Of a DNA stretch of 64,000 nucleotides, positions 35,718 through 46,173 are shown piece by piece (positions within the stretch are counted from its first letter, which is position 1; each line of letters starts with the position of its first letter). The notes under the pieces were generated by a model, which saw only the letters and a list, made by a program, of their open reading frames with translations, was not told the DNA's origin and made no database searches. A program made the translations under genes and the position numbers. The DNA is from Pedobacter endophyticus (GTDB lineage: Bacteria > Bacteroidota > Bacteroidia > Sphingobacteriales > Sphingobacteriaceae), in contig NZ_CP064939.1 in assembly GCF_015679185.1 (NCBI RefSeq), forward strand, positions 4,340,001 through 4,404,000. Direction: 5' to 3'.

Positions 35718-38700
35718 TTAGAATGCATCTAAAACCGGTAAATCAAAGTAAAAAGTAGAGCCCAGCCCAGGCATACTTTCCACCCCAATTTCTCCCCCGT
35801 GCCGGGTGATGATTTCTTGGCAGAGGTATAAGCCTATCCCAAATCCGGAAATACTTCGGTCAAGGCTTTCTGAACGAAAATATCGCTGAAAAAGCTTTTC
35901 AATATCGTTTTGCGAAATGCCAATCCCCTCATCTTTAATGCAAACCCTTACCTTTTTTTCTAAGGGAATAATGTAAACGAGTATTTTCCCGCCATCTGGT
36001 GAATATTTGATTGCATTACTCAGCAGATTGGACATCACCTGTTCTAGCTTCTCTTTGTCAGCTGATACCCTTGCCTGAATCCCGGCATCAAATACGATTT
36101 CATTCCTGCCCAGTATCGGCCGGAGATCTTCGATAGAAGATTTAACCATCTCTGAAATTTCCAGAGACTGGATGTCAAGCTTTAGTTTTCCTGCTTCTAG
36201 CTTACTCATATCTAAAAGATCGGTTACAAGTCTCGCCATCTTTGAAGCCTGTTGTGAGGCTTTGTCGATAATGGACTGCAAGCGTTCATTTCCTTCACCC
36301 GAGGTCATGTGTTTACCTAGCTGAAGATAGGCTGAAATAGAAGTGAGTGGCGTACGGAGTTCATGACTAGCCATGGCAATAAAGTCGTTTCTTCTTTCCT
36401 GGTCGGCCCTGCCTTCAGTTACGTCAATAATGGTTCCGGAAAAGCGGCTGGCTTCCCCTTTTTCATCAAAGGTGGTTTTTCCTGTTGCTTTGAGATACCT
36501 GAGTTCTCCAGTATTGGCTTTGCGAATGCCATACTCCTGCTCGTAATGTCCGTCGGAATGGTTGCGCAGCGCTACGGACATCGCCTCAGAAACTCTTTGT
36601 CGATCCTCGTCAATAACGAGTAGCATTTTTCGGTCAAGGGTTAGTTCGTCTTCTTCAAGCCCAAAAAGTTCATTGGTACGGGAGGAGGTATGCAGTTCTG
36701 AACGATTGAGGTTCAAATCCCAGGTACCCATCTCCGCTGAATCAATGGCTAACCTCAGCCTTTCCTCGGTATGCTCAATGCGTTTTCTTGAATTAACCTG
36801 TTCACTCAAGTCTGTGGCAATGGCCATTATTCCGTAGATTTTATCGTCTTCACCCCGCAAGGCTTCCAGCGCCACCCGGAGATAGCACGGCTCTTCAGGC
36901 TCTACTGAATCCGTTTTGATAGCAAGCTCGGGAGAAATATATCCCTTTCCGTTACGATATACTTCGTCCATGATCCGAGGAAAGCCTTCCTGCATGATAT
37001 CGGCAAGATCTTCGCCAAATGGTTTTAGAATTATTTCCTCATATGATCTCTTCCAGTAACCCAGCATCATATCATTGGCCATCTCCAGTATATGACTTGG
37101 ACCACGGAAAATTGCAATGGCTACCGGAGCTTGTAGGAAAAGATTTTTTAGCTGCTGTTCTGCGTGAAGATTGGAGGCATGTTGCCTCAGCTGACCGCGC
37201 ACTTTGGTTATTAGTTCTGCAGCTGCAAAAGGCTTAACGAGGTAATCATTCGCCCCGAGTTCCAGTCCCTCTATCCTGGCTTCTTCACCTGCACGTGCAG
37301 AAAGAAATATAAAAGGCAATCGGTGTGTGGCGGGATTTAACCTGAGCTGACGCAATAATTCTTTTCCATCCATTACTGGCATCATCATGTCGCTCAAGAC
37401 CAGATCTGGCATTTCATCGGCAATCAGTTCAAGTGCCTGCTGGCCGTTGGATGCCTGGCGGACCCGATGCGTGGAACCAAAAAGCCCGGAAAGGTAATTT
37501 CTCATATCTCTGTTATCATCGACAACAAGAATACTTCTGCTGGTTTCCATGGTTTGCGGAACAGAAATTGTCTCGCTATCATGATGTTCATCCAATAGGC
37601 TTAGTGCTTCTTTAATAAATGCGCCTCTCAGTGAGGGCGTCCCATTTGGAGAAGCCTTTTCGAGGATTTGTGAAGGCGGAAGGTGAGCTTTTCCTTTTGG
37701 AATGCTTACCGAGAAATTACTTCCTGCGCCCAATTGGCTTTCCACCGATATTTCGCCTCCGTGCAGCAGCACTAGCTCCTTTACTAAAGAGAGACCGATT
37801 CCAGAGCCCTCATGGGTCCGGCCACCGGCATTTTCTATTCTGTGGAAACGCTCGAACATGTGCGGGATCTCGTCATTGGCTATCCCAATCCCGGTATCGC
37901 TGACTGTCAGGATGATCTGTCGATCAGACTCAGATAGATTTACCTGAATTGACCCTTTAAGTGTGTATTTGTAAGCATTGGACAGCAGATTAAGAACAAT
38001 CTTCTCCCACATCTGCCTGTCCACATATATCTCACCATCGATTGGCCTGGCATTCACTTCCAGTATCATTCCTGATTTTTCAATTATGGATCTGAATGAG
38101 CTTGCCAGATCAACAGTAACTGATGCAATATCTGTTCGCTGATAGCTTCCCTGTAGCCTTCCAGCCTCAACGCGACTGAAGTCAAGCAGGTTGTTTACTA
38201 GCTTCAATAACCTCAATGAATTACGATGGGCTGCCTCCGCATGTGCAATGGCTTTCTCTGATAGATCACTGTTTTCAAGCAGTTCTTCTAATGGGCCCAG
38301 CATTAGCGTCAGGGGAGTGCGGAATTCATGGCTAACATTGCTAAAAAACGCAGTCTTGGATCTGTCGATGGCCGCAAGGGCTTCGGCCCTTTTCTGTTCC
38401 TGTTCGTAGGCATAGACATTGGACACCGCAGTGTTAAAGGTTCCTTTCAACAGGTCAAAAAAGCTAAGGTAGTCTTCATCCAGTGCTCTTCTTGAACTCA
38501 CCCCACAAATCATGATGCCAAATGCCTCTTTTTGCCCTGAAACATGGATAGACTGTGCAACCGCTTTCATGGGTGGTTCCGGGAAAGGACCGATCTGGTC
38601 GTTAATATTCTTAAACGGCATTTGATCAATGACAACTGGGCCGTTGGAATTCGTAATAGTTAGCAATGACCAGAATTGGCCTGGTTCATCAAGGGCTATT

Positions 38701-39401
38701 TCTGATGGAAATAGCGGTTCATCACTCATTCCTGTCAGGCTAAGCAGCGATGCGGAGGCGTGATCTCCATTTAATTTGTAGATCGCTAGAAATGGAAGAT
38801 CAAACTGATAATCATGATATTGTTCAGATGCGTGAAACAGAATATCAGAAAGAGTCTTTGACTTTCCTGTGGCCGCAGAAAGATTGCGCAGTATCTGTGT
38901 ACGCCTGGCGCTGAGCATTTTGTCTGTGGTTTCTGTAATGGGATGGAAAATGCCACCTACCTTTCCCGCTTCGTCCCTGATGGGTGCAAAAGAGAAGGTC
39001 ATAAAGGATTCTTCCAGATAACCATAGCGGTCAAGAAACATTTGTTGGTCTTTTATATAGGTGCCTTCTCCGTTTTCCGTTTTGCTAAAGGCATCGCCTA
39101 CTACAGGCAGTGCGGTTTCCCAGCAGACCCTGAAGTTCATGCCCATTGATGCGGGATGTTTTGCACCACAAATAGGCCTGTAGGCATCATTGTAAAACTG
39201 TATGGTTTCCGGTCCCCATGCGATCAGAATAGGAAAAGTTGAAGAGAGGCATAGATTCAGCGATGTCAGCAGACTTTGTGGCCATTTCTCGATAGGCCCC
39301 AATGGGCTGTTCGACCAGTCCATGGAGCGGATGAGTTCTCCCATTTCACCTCCGTCATGCAGAAGATGGTTTACTTTATTTATTTGATTTGTATTTTCCA
39401 T
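35718..39401 (-). CDS. Giant hybrid sensor histidine kinase (two kinase cores, one receiver)
   Basis: The ATG at 39401 gives 1227 residues; an extra five codons upstream start with TTG and are not used. In order: a PAS domain of the DWSNSPLGPIEKWPQSLLTS type (30-160); a GAF-like domain (about 165-330); HisKA with FFSNVSHEFRTPLTLML near 355; HATPase (about 460-580); a receiver domain with ILVVDDNRDMRNYL and VLSDMMMPVMDG (about 635-755); two PAS domains (about 765-1000); a second HisKA with FIAMASHELRTPLTSIS near 1013; and a second HATPase with GFGIGLYLCQEII near the end. No membrane segment is visible, so it is cytoplasmic. The neighbouring orphan receiver (40097-40477) could be a target. Confidence 0.9.
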   Translation of the reverse strand: MENTNQINKVNHLLHDGGEMGELIRSMDWSNSPLGPIEKWPQSLLTSLNLCLSSTFPILIAWGPETIQFYNDAYRPICGAKHPASMGMNFRVCWETALPVVGDAFSKTENGEGTYIKDQQMFLDRYGYLEESFMTFSFAPIRDEAGKVGGIFHPITETTDKMLSARRTQILRNLSAATGKSKTLSDILFHASEQYHDYQFDLPFLAIYKLNGDHASASLLSLTGMSDEPLFPSEIALDEPGQFWSLLTITNSNGPVVIDQMPFKNINDQIGPFPEPPMKAVAQSIHVSGQKEAFGIMICGVSSRRALDEDYLSFFDLLKGTFNTAVSNVYAYEQEQKRAEALAAIDRSKTAFFSNVSHEFRTPLTLMLGPLEELLENSDLSEKAIAHAEAAHRNSLRLLKLVNNLLDFSRVEAGRLQGSYQRTDIASVTVDLASSFRSIIEKSGMILEVNARPIDGEIYVDRQMWEKIVLNLLSNAYKYTLKGSIQVNLSESDRQIILTVSDTGIGIANDEIPHMFERFHRIENAGGRTHEGSGIGLSLVKELVLLHGGEISVESQLGAGSNFSVSIPKGKAHLPPSQILEKASPNGTPSLRGAFIKEALSLLDEHHDSETISVPQTMETSRSILVVDDNRDMRNYLSGLFGSTHRVRQASNGQQALELIADEMPDLVLSDMMMPVMDGKELLRQLRLNPATHRLPFIFLSARAGEEARIEGLELGANDYLVKPFAAAELITKVRGQLRQHASNLHAEQQLKNLFLQAPVAIAIFRGPSHILEMANDMMLGYWKRSYEEIILKPFGEDLADIMQEGFPRIMDEVYRNGKGYISPELAIKTDSVEPEEPCYLRVALEALRGEDDKIYGIMAIATDLSEQVNSRKRIEHTEERLRLAIDSAEMGTWDLNLNRSELHTSSRTNELFGLEEDELTLDRKMLLVIDEDRQRVSEAMSVALRNHSDGHYEQEYGIRKANTGELRYLKATGKTTFDEKGEASRFSGTIIDVTEGRADQERRNDFIAMASHELRTPLTSISAYLQLGKHMTSGEGNERLQSIIDKASQQASKMARLVTDLLDMSKLEAGKLKLDIQSLEISEMVKSSIEDLRPILGRNEIVFDAGIQARVSADKEKLEQVMSNLLSNAIKYSPDGGKILVYIIPLEKKVRVCIKDEGIGISQNDIEKLFQRYFRSESLDRSISGFGIGLYLCQEIITRHGGEIGVESMPGLGSTFYFDLPVLDAF

Positions 39402-39696
39402 TGTTAATCTGCCCAAAAATAATCAAAATAATATTTATGCTGATTCGCTATTCATTCTCAACCTAGCAGATTTAATAAAAGTGTGAGTCAGGACCGGTCA
39501 CCTTGGTAAAGCTTAAAAGCCCGGGGCTTTGTGCTAAATCTGTCCAAGCGACCTTCATTAAAAATGGTGCGAAACAGATTTATTTTTATTTTGAATTTGG
39601 TAAAAAAAATACACTTATTTACGATTTTGAAGCTATTCGCTTCCTTTTCAAAAAGCTAAAAAGCAGATCTATAAAACATGGCTTTATTTAAAATGC
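39402..39696. other. Upstream region of the giant kinase with a small palindrome
   Basis: AAAGCCCGGGGCTTT at about 39516-39530 is a GC-rich palindrome, and GAAGC/GCTTC near 39632-39648 another short one. A 62-codon plus-strand frame (39503-39691, starting MVKLKSPGLCAKSVQATF) cannot be ruled out but has no recognised family. The promoter of the kinase should lie here. Confidence 0.3.
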
Positions 39697-39852
39697 TTCG
39701 TTTTGAGAGACAATTTTTTTTTTTGCCGTAATTGTTGCAATCAAACTTACAGCTGAAAGAAAGATATACAGTAGGGGATGAATACTTTCGTTTTGTGAGA
39801 CAATAACTAACAGTAAATCTTTAAGCCCTATCAAAAATCGACCGTTTTTTTG
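39697..39852 (+). repeat. Interspersed repeat with core and hairpin (copy G)
   Basis: TTCGTTTTGAGAGACAATT, TTTTTGCCGTAATTGTTGCA, ACTTACAGCTGAAAGAAAGA, TACAGTAGGGGATGAATAC, TTCGTTTTGTGAGACAATAA, then CCCTATCAAAAATCGACCG and TTTTTTTGAA. One of the best-preserved copies, separating the two large kinase units. Confidence 0.9.
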
Positions 39853-40096
39853 AATGTATGCCTCAGAATATTGAACCTCCGGTGGATTAACTTTTATTGG
39901 ATAATTGATTTTATCTACAAAACACCATCACCTAAATTTCATTTTCTTTGGCCATAATTATAGACTTAATGTGTTCTTAGCTTAGCGACTTCCCATTACC
40001 CATGGTAATTATCTAAAAATCTTTCAATTTATTGATAAGGCTTTTATAATAATGAGATGACTGAATGCTAGGCTTGGAATTGAAAATCTAAACCAG

Positions 40097-40477
40097 CTAT
40101 TTAAATATCGTATGATTTTCTAATATTTTGAGCATTACATCGATATCGAAAGGTTTATCTATAAAATCATCGGCACCTGCTTCCATGGCCACTTTTCGCC
40201 CATTTCGATTGGCTGAAAAAATAATCACCGGAATTTTTTGAAACGCCGGGTCTGATTTCAAATCTGCGACGATCTCATCACCTGTCAGCTTTGGCATAGA
40301 TAAATCCAAAAGAACGAGATTCGGCATTTCCCTTCCAATCTCTTCAATTACCATCAAACTATTGTTTATTGCGATCACGTTATAGCCGCTCTCGGTCAGG
40401 ATATATTCTGTTATTGCCAGGATATCTTCTTCGTCATCACAAATCAGTATTTTGATCTTTTCTTTTTTGGTCTCCAT
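40097..40477 (-). CDS. Stand-alone response-regulator receiver domain
   Basis: The ATG at 40477 gives 126 residues, a bare receiver domain: IKILICDDEEDIL (acidic pocket), NLVLLDLSMPKLTGDE with phospho-acceptor D58, PVIIFSAN and FIDKPFD with the conserved Lys. There is no output domain, so it acts by protein contact, as in CheY-like or phosphorelay intermediates. It lies downstream of the 1000-aa kinase (188 bp gap) and probably receives phosphate from it. Confidence 0.85.
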   Translation of the reverse strand: METKKEKIKILICDDEEDILAITEYILTESGYNVIAINNSLMVIEEIGREMPNLVLLDLSMPKLTGDEIVADLKSDPAFQKIPVIIFSANRNGRKVAMEAGADDFIDKPFDIDVMLKILENHTIFK

Positions 40478-40665
40478 ATTAGCAGGTCCTTCGCCTGGTA
40501 TATGGCTCGATGTATAAGACAATAAAATTGACTTTTAGTTTTTTAATCTAATTTTAATCATAAACAATTAGGTTGTTTTATTTCCAGATGATTATTCGGA
40601 GGTTTTTATCCGATGAAAACCCAATCCGAAGACCAATATATCCATCTTGCTTTGGTTAGCTATGT

Positions 40666-43600
40666 TTAAGCAACAGGTATCTTGAACCAGAAAGTGCTAC
40701 CTTTTCCGATCTCACTTTCTACGCCAATTGTCCCATGGTGCCGTTCAATAATTTCCTTGCATAGGTATAATCCAATTCCAAAGCCATTGATGTTCCTCAT
40801 TGCGGTAGTTTCCACTCTATAGAACCTGTCGAATAGTTTTTCCTTATCCAGTATGCTTATGCCCATCCCTTCATCTTTGATGCTCACCAGTGCATAATTT
40901 TCCTGGGTGATGCAGGCCACGGTAATGGTTGTGCCAGCTGAAGAATACTTTACGGCATTGCTGACCAGGTTAGTGATTACCTGACCGATCTTATCCTTAT
41001 CTGCCTCAACAAAGGTTGTGATCACCGGGGTGAAGATAATTTTATGGGTGTTGATCCCTGGCACAGTCTCTTCCTCCATTTCTCCTACCAATATGGCCAT
41101 ATCAAACCGTGTTTTATCGATATAGATTTTTCCAGCCTCCAATCTGCCAACATCAAGAAACCCATTAATCATCGAGTTCATTTTTCCAACCTGCTTGACA
41201 GCGCTTCCTAACATGGAAAGGTTAGTGATATCGTCTGATCTCTTTGCCTTTAAACTTAATACCTGAAGATATCCGTTCAAAGAGGTGAGCGGTGTCTTAA
41301 GTTCGTGGCTCACAATACTTAGGAAATCATTCTTAAGCTGTTCACTTTTCTTCTGTTCAGTGATATCCTGCGTGGTACCTATGATAGACAGTAGCGTATC
41401 CTTATCATCAAAATGTGCCTTGCCGTTAGTACGGAGCCATTTGGGATCACTATTGTCCGCTGGTTGAATAAGATAGTCAACGCTGAAGGCTTTCCTGCTT
41501 TCAATACAGCCCATGATTGCACTTGAAACCTCATCACGGTATTCATTGTTTACCATGTTTATAGCGTCTTCCAGATTGATATCTGTACTTTCGGCAAGTC
41601 CGTGGATCTCTTTCGCCCGGGAGGAGATTGTCATCTGGCTGGTGAACAGGTCGACCGACCATGCACCCAGGTTTGCAGCTGCGATTGCCATGTTGGCACT
41701 GTCCCTGGCCTCTTTCAGATGAAGGTTAGTATCAGAGAGACTTTGGTTTTTATCATTCAACTCCTGGTTTAACGTAATCAGCTGCTTGCTCGCATTTACC
41801 TGTTCAGTTACATTCACCGCCATATCTATGATACCGGTAATTTTACCATTTTCTATCAATGGCGTGTAAGTAAAATTATAATAACCTTCTTCCTGCTTAC
41901 CGTTGCGCACCAGTGTGACCGGTGTTTCAAAACCCTGGTAGGTTATTCCTGTGGTGTAAACTTCGTATAGCAAGTCGTAAGGCGGTTGTCCATGCAGCTC
42001 TGGCACGGCATCGAGCAAGGGTCTTCCATAAATCTCCGGACCCTTATCAAGCAGTTCCAACATCCTGGGATTTACCGCATCAATAATTAGGTTATCACCA
42101 CGAAATACAATGATGGCCACAGCTGCCTGCTCAATGAGATTTCGGAATTTCCGTTCACTTTCTTCAATAATGCGGCGGGCCATTACCTGTTCGGTTACCT
42201 CGTTGGCCACAATCAAAATAGAATCGGTTAAGCCATTGGACCCGGCTACGGGCTGATACACAAAGTTCAAGAAATGATCGGATACAATTCCATTTTTGGA
42301 AAGACTAGCCTTAAGTTCCTTACCATAAAAGGGAGTGCCGGTTTGATAAACGTTTGCCAGTATATCCAGAAAATCCTGACCATCCAGTTCTGGCAATGCC
42401 AGGGCAAGTGGCAGTCCGACAATGGAACGTTCTTTACCCCATATATCCAGAACAGCGTCGTTCGCCACTTCAATAACCATTTCCTCACCCTTTAAAGAGC
42501 TCATGGCTACCGGCGACTGCTCGATCATAGAACGAAACCGCCCCTCACTTATATTCAGGACTTCATTGAGTTCCCGTAGAAGGACCTGAGATTCCATCAA
42601 TTCTTCATTAGAAACTGACATCTCCTCGTATATTGCCGCCATTTCCTCGTTGGTTTCTTCTTGACGAATAAGGGCGAGGGTTTTCTCGGTCACATCGTTT
42701 ACCACGATAACCACCCCTGACAATCCCTCCTCATCAATAGCGACAGGCTTACAGCTCACGTCAAAATAGCCATTGATCAAATCTCCTTCCCAAGCTACAG
42801 GCCCTCTGACGCCATATTCAGTATGAGATATTTTATGATCTATGACCTGTTCAATTATGTGGAAATAATCATGCCCTTTAAGGTCTGCTCTCGCTAGATG
42901 TATGGATTTGCCAATCACTTCAGCCCTTTGACCCCAAATGGCTAGCATATGCTCATTGGCTTCTTCTATTAACATATCCGGACCGCGATAAACAGCTATA
43001 GCTACAGGAGCGATATCAATGAGTGAGCGGAAACGTGCCTCGCTTTCCTTAAGGTTATAATTAATGCCTTCCAGCTTTTCCTGATATTCCCTTAACTGCT
43101 GATTAATGGATTCAAGTTCCTCGTTTAATGCGGTAATTTCTTCGTTAGTTGCCTGATATTTCTCGTTTAGGGCAGCAAGGTCTTCATTAGTGGCCTGATA
43201 CTCCTCTTTAATTGACATGAGCTCTTCGTTGAGCTGCTTTTCAACCCTGGATTTTTCTTCCACCCCCTTCCAGGGTGCTATACGCTCGGATACTTCAAAT
43301 GCAGTATGAAGAATGTAAGAGGTTTTGCCATCTTGACCGAGGATAGCCCGGTACTCAAAATCAAGATAAAAGACAGTGAGTTTCCCATCAACCTCTATGG
43401 TGGCGGCATTGTCCTTGGCCAGATAAGTCTCTCCTGAGGACCAGACCTGTTTTAAAATGCCCAGAAACGCCTGATTATTAAATTTGGGAATTGCCTGGTC
43501 GAATCTTTTTCCAATGATGCTTTCATCCTTACCATAAAGCCTCAGCATGGCCGCATTGGCGGTAATAATGGTAAGTTCCTCGCCCGAATAAACTGCTGTT

Positions 43601-43668
43601 GCATTTGGAGATTTAAAAAGAATGTCCAGCATTTCTGCTGCAGGGACAATATTACGGGCGTTAATCAT
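40666..43668 (-). CDS. Giant multi-PAS sensor histidine kinase
   Basis: The ATG at 43668 gives 1000 residues. PAS domains lie at about 10-130, 218-335, 380-495, 505-630 and 665-775. Between the first two there is a coiled coil with repeats like YQATNEEITALNEELESI (about 150-215), a signal-transmitting helix often seen in such kinases, and a second shorter coil occurs at 335-375. The kinase core follows: HisKA with FLSIVSHELKTPLTSLNGYL near 786 and HATPase with VSIKDEGMGI and GFGIGLYLCKEII. It has no receiver domain and no membrane helix. The adjacent receiver protein (40097-40477) is the likely partner. Confidence 0.9.
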   Translation of the reverse strand: MINARNIVPAAEMLDILFKSPNATAVYSGEELTIITANAAMLRLYGKDESIIGKRFDQAIPKFNNQAFLGILKQVWSSGETYLAKDNAATIEVDGKLTVFYLDFEYRAILGQDGKTSYILHTAFEVSERIAPWKGVEEKSRVEKQLNEELMSIKEEYQATNEDLAALNEKYQATNEEITALNEELESINQQLREYQEKLEGINYNLKESEARFRSLIDIAPVAIAVYRGPDMLIEEANEHMLAIWGQRAEVIGKSIHLARADLKGHDYFHIIEQVIDHKISHTEYGVRGPVAWEGDLINGYFDVSCKPVAIDEEGLSGVVIVVNDVTEKTLALIRQEETNEEMAAIYEEMSVSNEELMESQVLLRELNEVLNISEGRFRSMIEQSPVAMSSLKGEEMVIEVANDAVLDIWGKERSIVGLPLALALPELDGQDFLDILANVYQTGTPFYGKELKASLSKNGIVSDHFLNFVYQPVAGSNGLTDSILIVANEVTEQVMARRIIEESERKFRNLIEQAAVAIIVFRGDNLIIDAVNPRMLELLDKGPEIYGRPLLDAVPELHGQPPYDLLYEVYTTGITYQGFETPVTLVRNGKQEEGYYNFTYTPLIENGKITGIIDMAVNVTEQVNASKQLITLNQELNDKNQSLSDTNLHLKEARDSANMAIAAANLGAWSVDLFTSQMTISSRAKEIHGLAESTDINLEDAINMVNNEYRDEVSSAIMGCIESRKAFSVDYLIQPADNSDPKWLRTNGKAHFDDKDTLLSIIGTTQDITEQKKSEQLKNDFLSIVSHELKTPLTSLNGYLQVLSLKAKRSDDITNLSMLGSAVKQVGKMNSMINGFLDVGRLEAGKIYIDKTRFDMAILVGEMEEETVPGINTHKIIFTPVITTFVEADKDKIGQVITNLVSNAVKYSSAGTTITVACITQENYALVSIKDEGMGISILDKEKLFDRFYRVETTAMRNINGFGIGLYLCKEIIERHHGTIGVESEIGKGSTFWFKIPVA

Positions 43669-43779
43669 GCGCAATGAAAGAATAGATTACAAATATAATT
43701 GTTAATCTATCAAAGACGAAACCTTGCAGACAAAGAGCAAAAAAAGATAGAGCGGCCTGGAATAAATAATCCCTGCTGA

Positions 43780-44373
43780 CTAATTAGGTAATAAAAAGAA
43801 CCCTCTCAGAATTAATACAGCTTGTCTAATGGATGTTTTTACACTGCCAAGAGGCATATTCAATTCTTCAGCAATTTCCTTGTGGGTATAGCCCTGATAG
43901 TAGCAGAGTTCGAGAATCGTTCGATGTTTCTCATTAAGTCCGAGCACCATTTTCTTTAATCCTATAACATCCGTATTTACGCTTTGGCTAAAACTCTCCA
44001 GTTCAGCATGGTGATCTTCCATTTCGACGGTTGACTTGCTTTGTCTGCTCGATTTCAACCTTAAGTAGTCAAAGGCAGTGTTTCTGGCAATATTGAGAAT
44101 CCAGGTAAACAATCTGGCTTTTTTGTCATCATATAATGGCAGATATCTTTGGATTTTTAAAAATACTTCCTGTAATAAATCTTCAGCAGTTTCCTGTTGG
44201 TTTAGAATTTTCATCAACACGCCTAATAGGTTCTCCGCATACATTTGATAGAGTTGATTGAACGCTCCTTTCTTTTTATTCAATATACTCTGTACTAAAA
44301 ATTGCTCTGGTGTTTTAAGCTTTAATTGTAAACAATTGCGATTGGAAGAATGAGTAGGTATAAATGCATGCAT
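43780..44373 (-). CDS. ECF RNA polymerase sigma factor
   Basis: This 197-aa protein has sigma region 2 (about 35-100; YAENLLGVLMKILNQQETAE, DLLQEVFLKIQRYLP, ARLFTWILNIARNTAFDYLR) and region 4 (about 135-190; LGLNEKHRTILELCYYQGYT, HKEIAEELNMPLGSVKTSIR). No anti-sigma factor gene adjoins it. It is on the same strand as, and 111 bp upstream of, the 1000-aa kinase, so the signalling proteins of 40-44 kb may be coexpressed. Confidence 0.9.
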   Translation of the reverse strand: MHAFIPTHSSNRNCLQLKLKTPEQFLVQSILNKKKGAFNQLYQMYAENLLGVLMKILNQQETAEDLLQEVFLKIQRYLPLYDDKKARLFTWILNIARNTAFDYLRLKSSRQSKSTVEMEDHHAELESFSQSVNTDVIGLKKMVLGLNEKHRTILELCYYQGYTHKEIAEELNMPLGSVKTSIRQAVLILRGFFLLPN

Positions 44374-44944
44374 AGGCTTATTTTGATTTGGTAACGACGT
44401 TCATGTCTTTTTTGTTTTAGTTATTCCTAGGAGCTATAAGTCAATAGTTGAGAGTTAACATACAAAAGCGGCTTCCCTGATGGAACGGCTTTCCGTATAT
44501 TTGTTTTATAAGTTCATTTGGTATCAAAACCCTATCTGTAATACGGTCAAGCGCTACCATGATACATGCGAGCATTTTTTGGTTTAGCAATAGTAACAAA
44601 TCTATATAAAAACAACATTTGTCCTGCTACATCTCAATTAACTGACTATATCTTTATTTGATGATTATTTTATTTTCAAATCATCACAGGGCTATTAAAA
44701 ATACAGTTTTTCATCCTTAAGTGCTGGAATTGCCGAACGTATTGAATCGAAACAAAAACACCCTGCTAGTAGCCATATTTAGTCATAAATGTGGTAAAGC
44801 TATTTATAAATCAAAGGACTTTAAGGAGTATGTTAGAGAAATAATGCAAAATCTTTGGGATGGTTTTTAGTAATTTGTAACGAATGTAATATTCGTTTTC
44901 AAAACTGATTCGCTTTTGGTATGTTAGTGTATATCTATGAAGCT
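44374..44944. other. 571-bp intergenic stretch
   Basis: Divergent promoter region between the sigma factor (minus) and the CsgG-like protein (plus). No open frame, repeat or hairpin stands out; a word AATATTCGTTTTC near 44889 is only weakly like the repeat unit. Confidence 0.4.
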
Positions 44945-45787
44945 ATGAAAAAAATCTATCTGTTATTGTTATGTCTTTCAATTGTGATCTGTGGTTTTGC
45001 GCAAAATCAACCAAAAGTAGATATCATCAAGAAAACAAATGGCGAGGAAATTAAGGGGAAAATTATTAGAATTACAGATGCGGAGGTATCTTTTGTCTAT
45101 GCCGGCGAAACCGCGGAATATGTAATTAAAAAAGCAGATATCTCTCAAATTGTTCATTCCAGTGGTCGATTGGAAAATTTTTCTTCCATGAATATGCCTG
45201 CGAATGCAAGACAATCGGATCAAATTGCGATGAGTGCTACTCCTGCTGATCATCACAATAAAATTGCTATTATTCCATTCACTTATTTAATGGATAATCA
45301 ACCAGGTGCAGCGGCTATAAGTTTAAAAGCACAGCAGGATGCTTATAGCTTACTTAGCCAACATTCGGCTGGTTATACCATTATAGATCCCCGAACCACT
45401 AATGCGGCATTAATTCAGGCTGGTGTTACCCCTGAAAAAATGATGGGTTTTACCATGAAAAACCTTTGTGATATCTTGGGGGTAGAATATATCATCGATG
45501 GTACAGTTACTCAAAATAAGGGTTATTTAACAAATACAACTTCCAATAGTGAGGATACCAAGATTAAGCGTAATGATGGTGATAAAGTGAAAGGAATCTC
45601 TAATAGTAGTTCATCTTTTAGTAGCGCAGCCCAGCGTTATGATATTAGTGTAAGTCTTCAGATTTATATGGACAATAATGCCAGTATTTATAATGCAAGC
45701 CACAAAGCCTTTTTAAGTAATACAGATGGATCATACACAGCACCACTTGAATATTTATTGAAAAGGTGTCCGTTATATCGCAAATAG
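44945..45787 (+). CDS. Secreted protein with CsgG-like domain
   Basis: The ATG at 44945 gives 280 residues with a signal peptide (MKKIYLLLLCLSIVICGFAQ). The first mature domain (about 25-75) is a small beta module common in Bacteroidota surface proteins (TNGEEIKGKIIRITDAEVSF). From about 105 on, KIAIIPFTYL, YTIIDPRTTNAALIQAG and LGVEYIIDGTVTQN match the CsgG/TolB-N-like fold that binds or exports envelope components. There is no lipobox cysteine. The role is unknown. Confidence 0.65.
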   Translation: MKKIYLLLLCLSIVICGFAQNQPKVDIIKKTNGEEIKGKIIRITDAEVSFVYAGETAEYVIKKADISQIVHSSGRLENFSSMNMPANARQSDQIAMSATPADHHNKIAIIPFTYLMDNQPGAAAISLKAQQDAYSLLSQHSAGYTIIDPRTTNAALIQAGVTPEKMMGFTMKNLCDILGVEYIIDGTVTQNKGYLTNTTSNSEDTKIKRNDGDKVKGISNSSSSFSSAAQRYDISVSLQIYMDNNASIYNASHKAFLSNTDGSYTAPLEYLLKRCPLYRK

Positions 45788-45896
45788 AACCGTTAGTCTG
45801 ATAATTATGGTTATTAGAAATAGAACCTTCTAGATCTTTCGCATTTAGGACCTAAAGATTGTGAGTTTAACAAACCAGGGGAGATAAGCTCATACC

Positions 45897-46000
45897 TCTA
45901 TTTTGCGAGACAATTTTTCTCTTTGCCGTAATTGGTGCAATTAAACTTACAGCTAAAGGAAAGATATGCGTTGGGAATGAATACTTTCGTTTTTTGAGAC
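45897..46000 (+). repeat. Interspersed repeat with core (copy H)
   Basis: TATTTTGCGAGACAATTTTT, CTCTTTGCCGTAATTGGTGC, AAACTTACAGCTAAAGGAAA, GGGAATGAATAC and TTCGTTTTTTGAGACA. It lies 110 bp after the CsgG-like gene; no hairpin module follows. Confidence 0.85.
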
Positions 46001-46173
46001 ATAATAACTAAAACAACAATCCGTGATTACCGAATCAGCTGCCCACACTTCACTTCTTAATTCAATAATCTGTTTTTAACTTCCAGGCATCTTAATGATG
46101 GTCTACAGGAGTCAAGATCTGGGAATAGATTTCGGCATAATGATTTATCCAAGATAAATCATTATTTTTCAGT

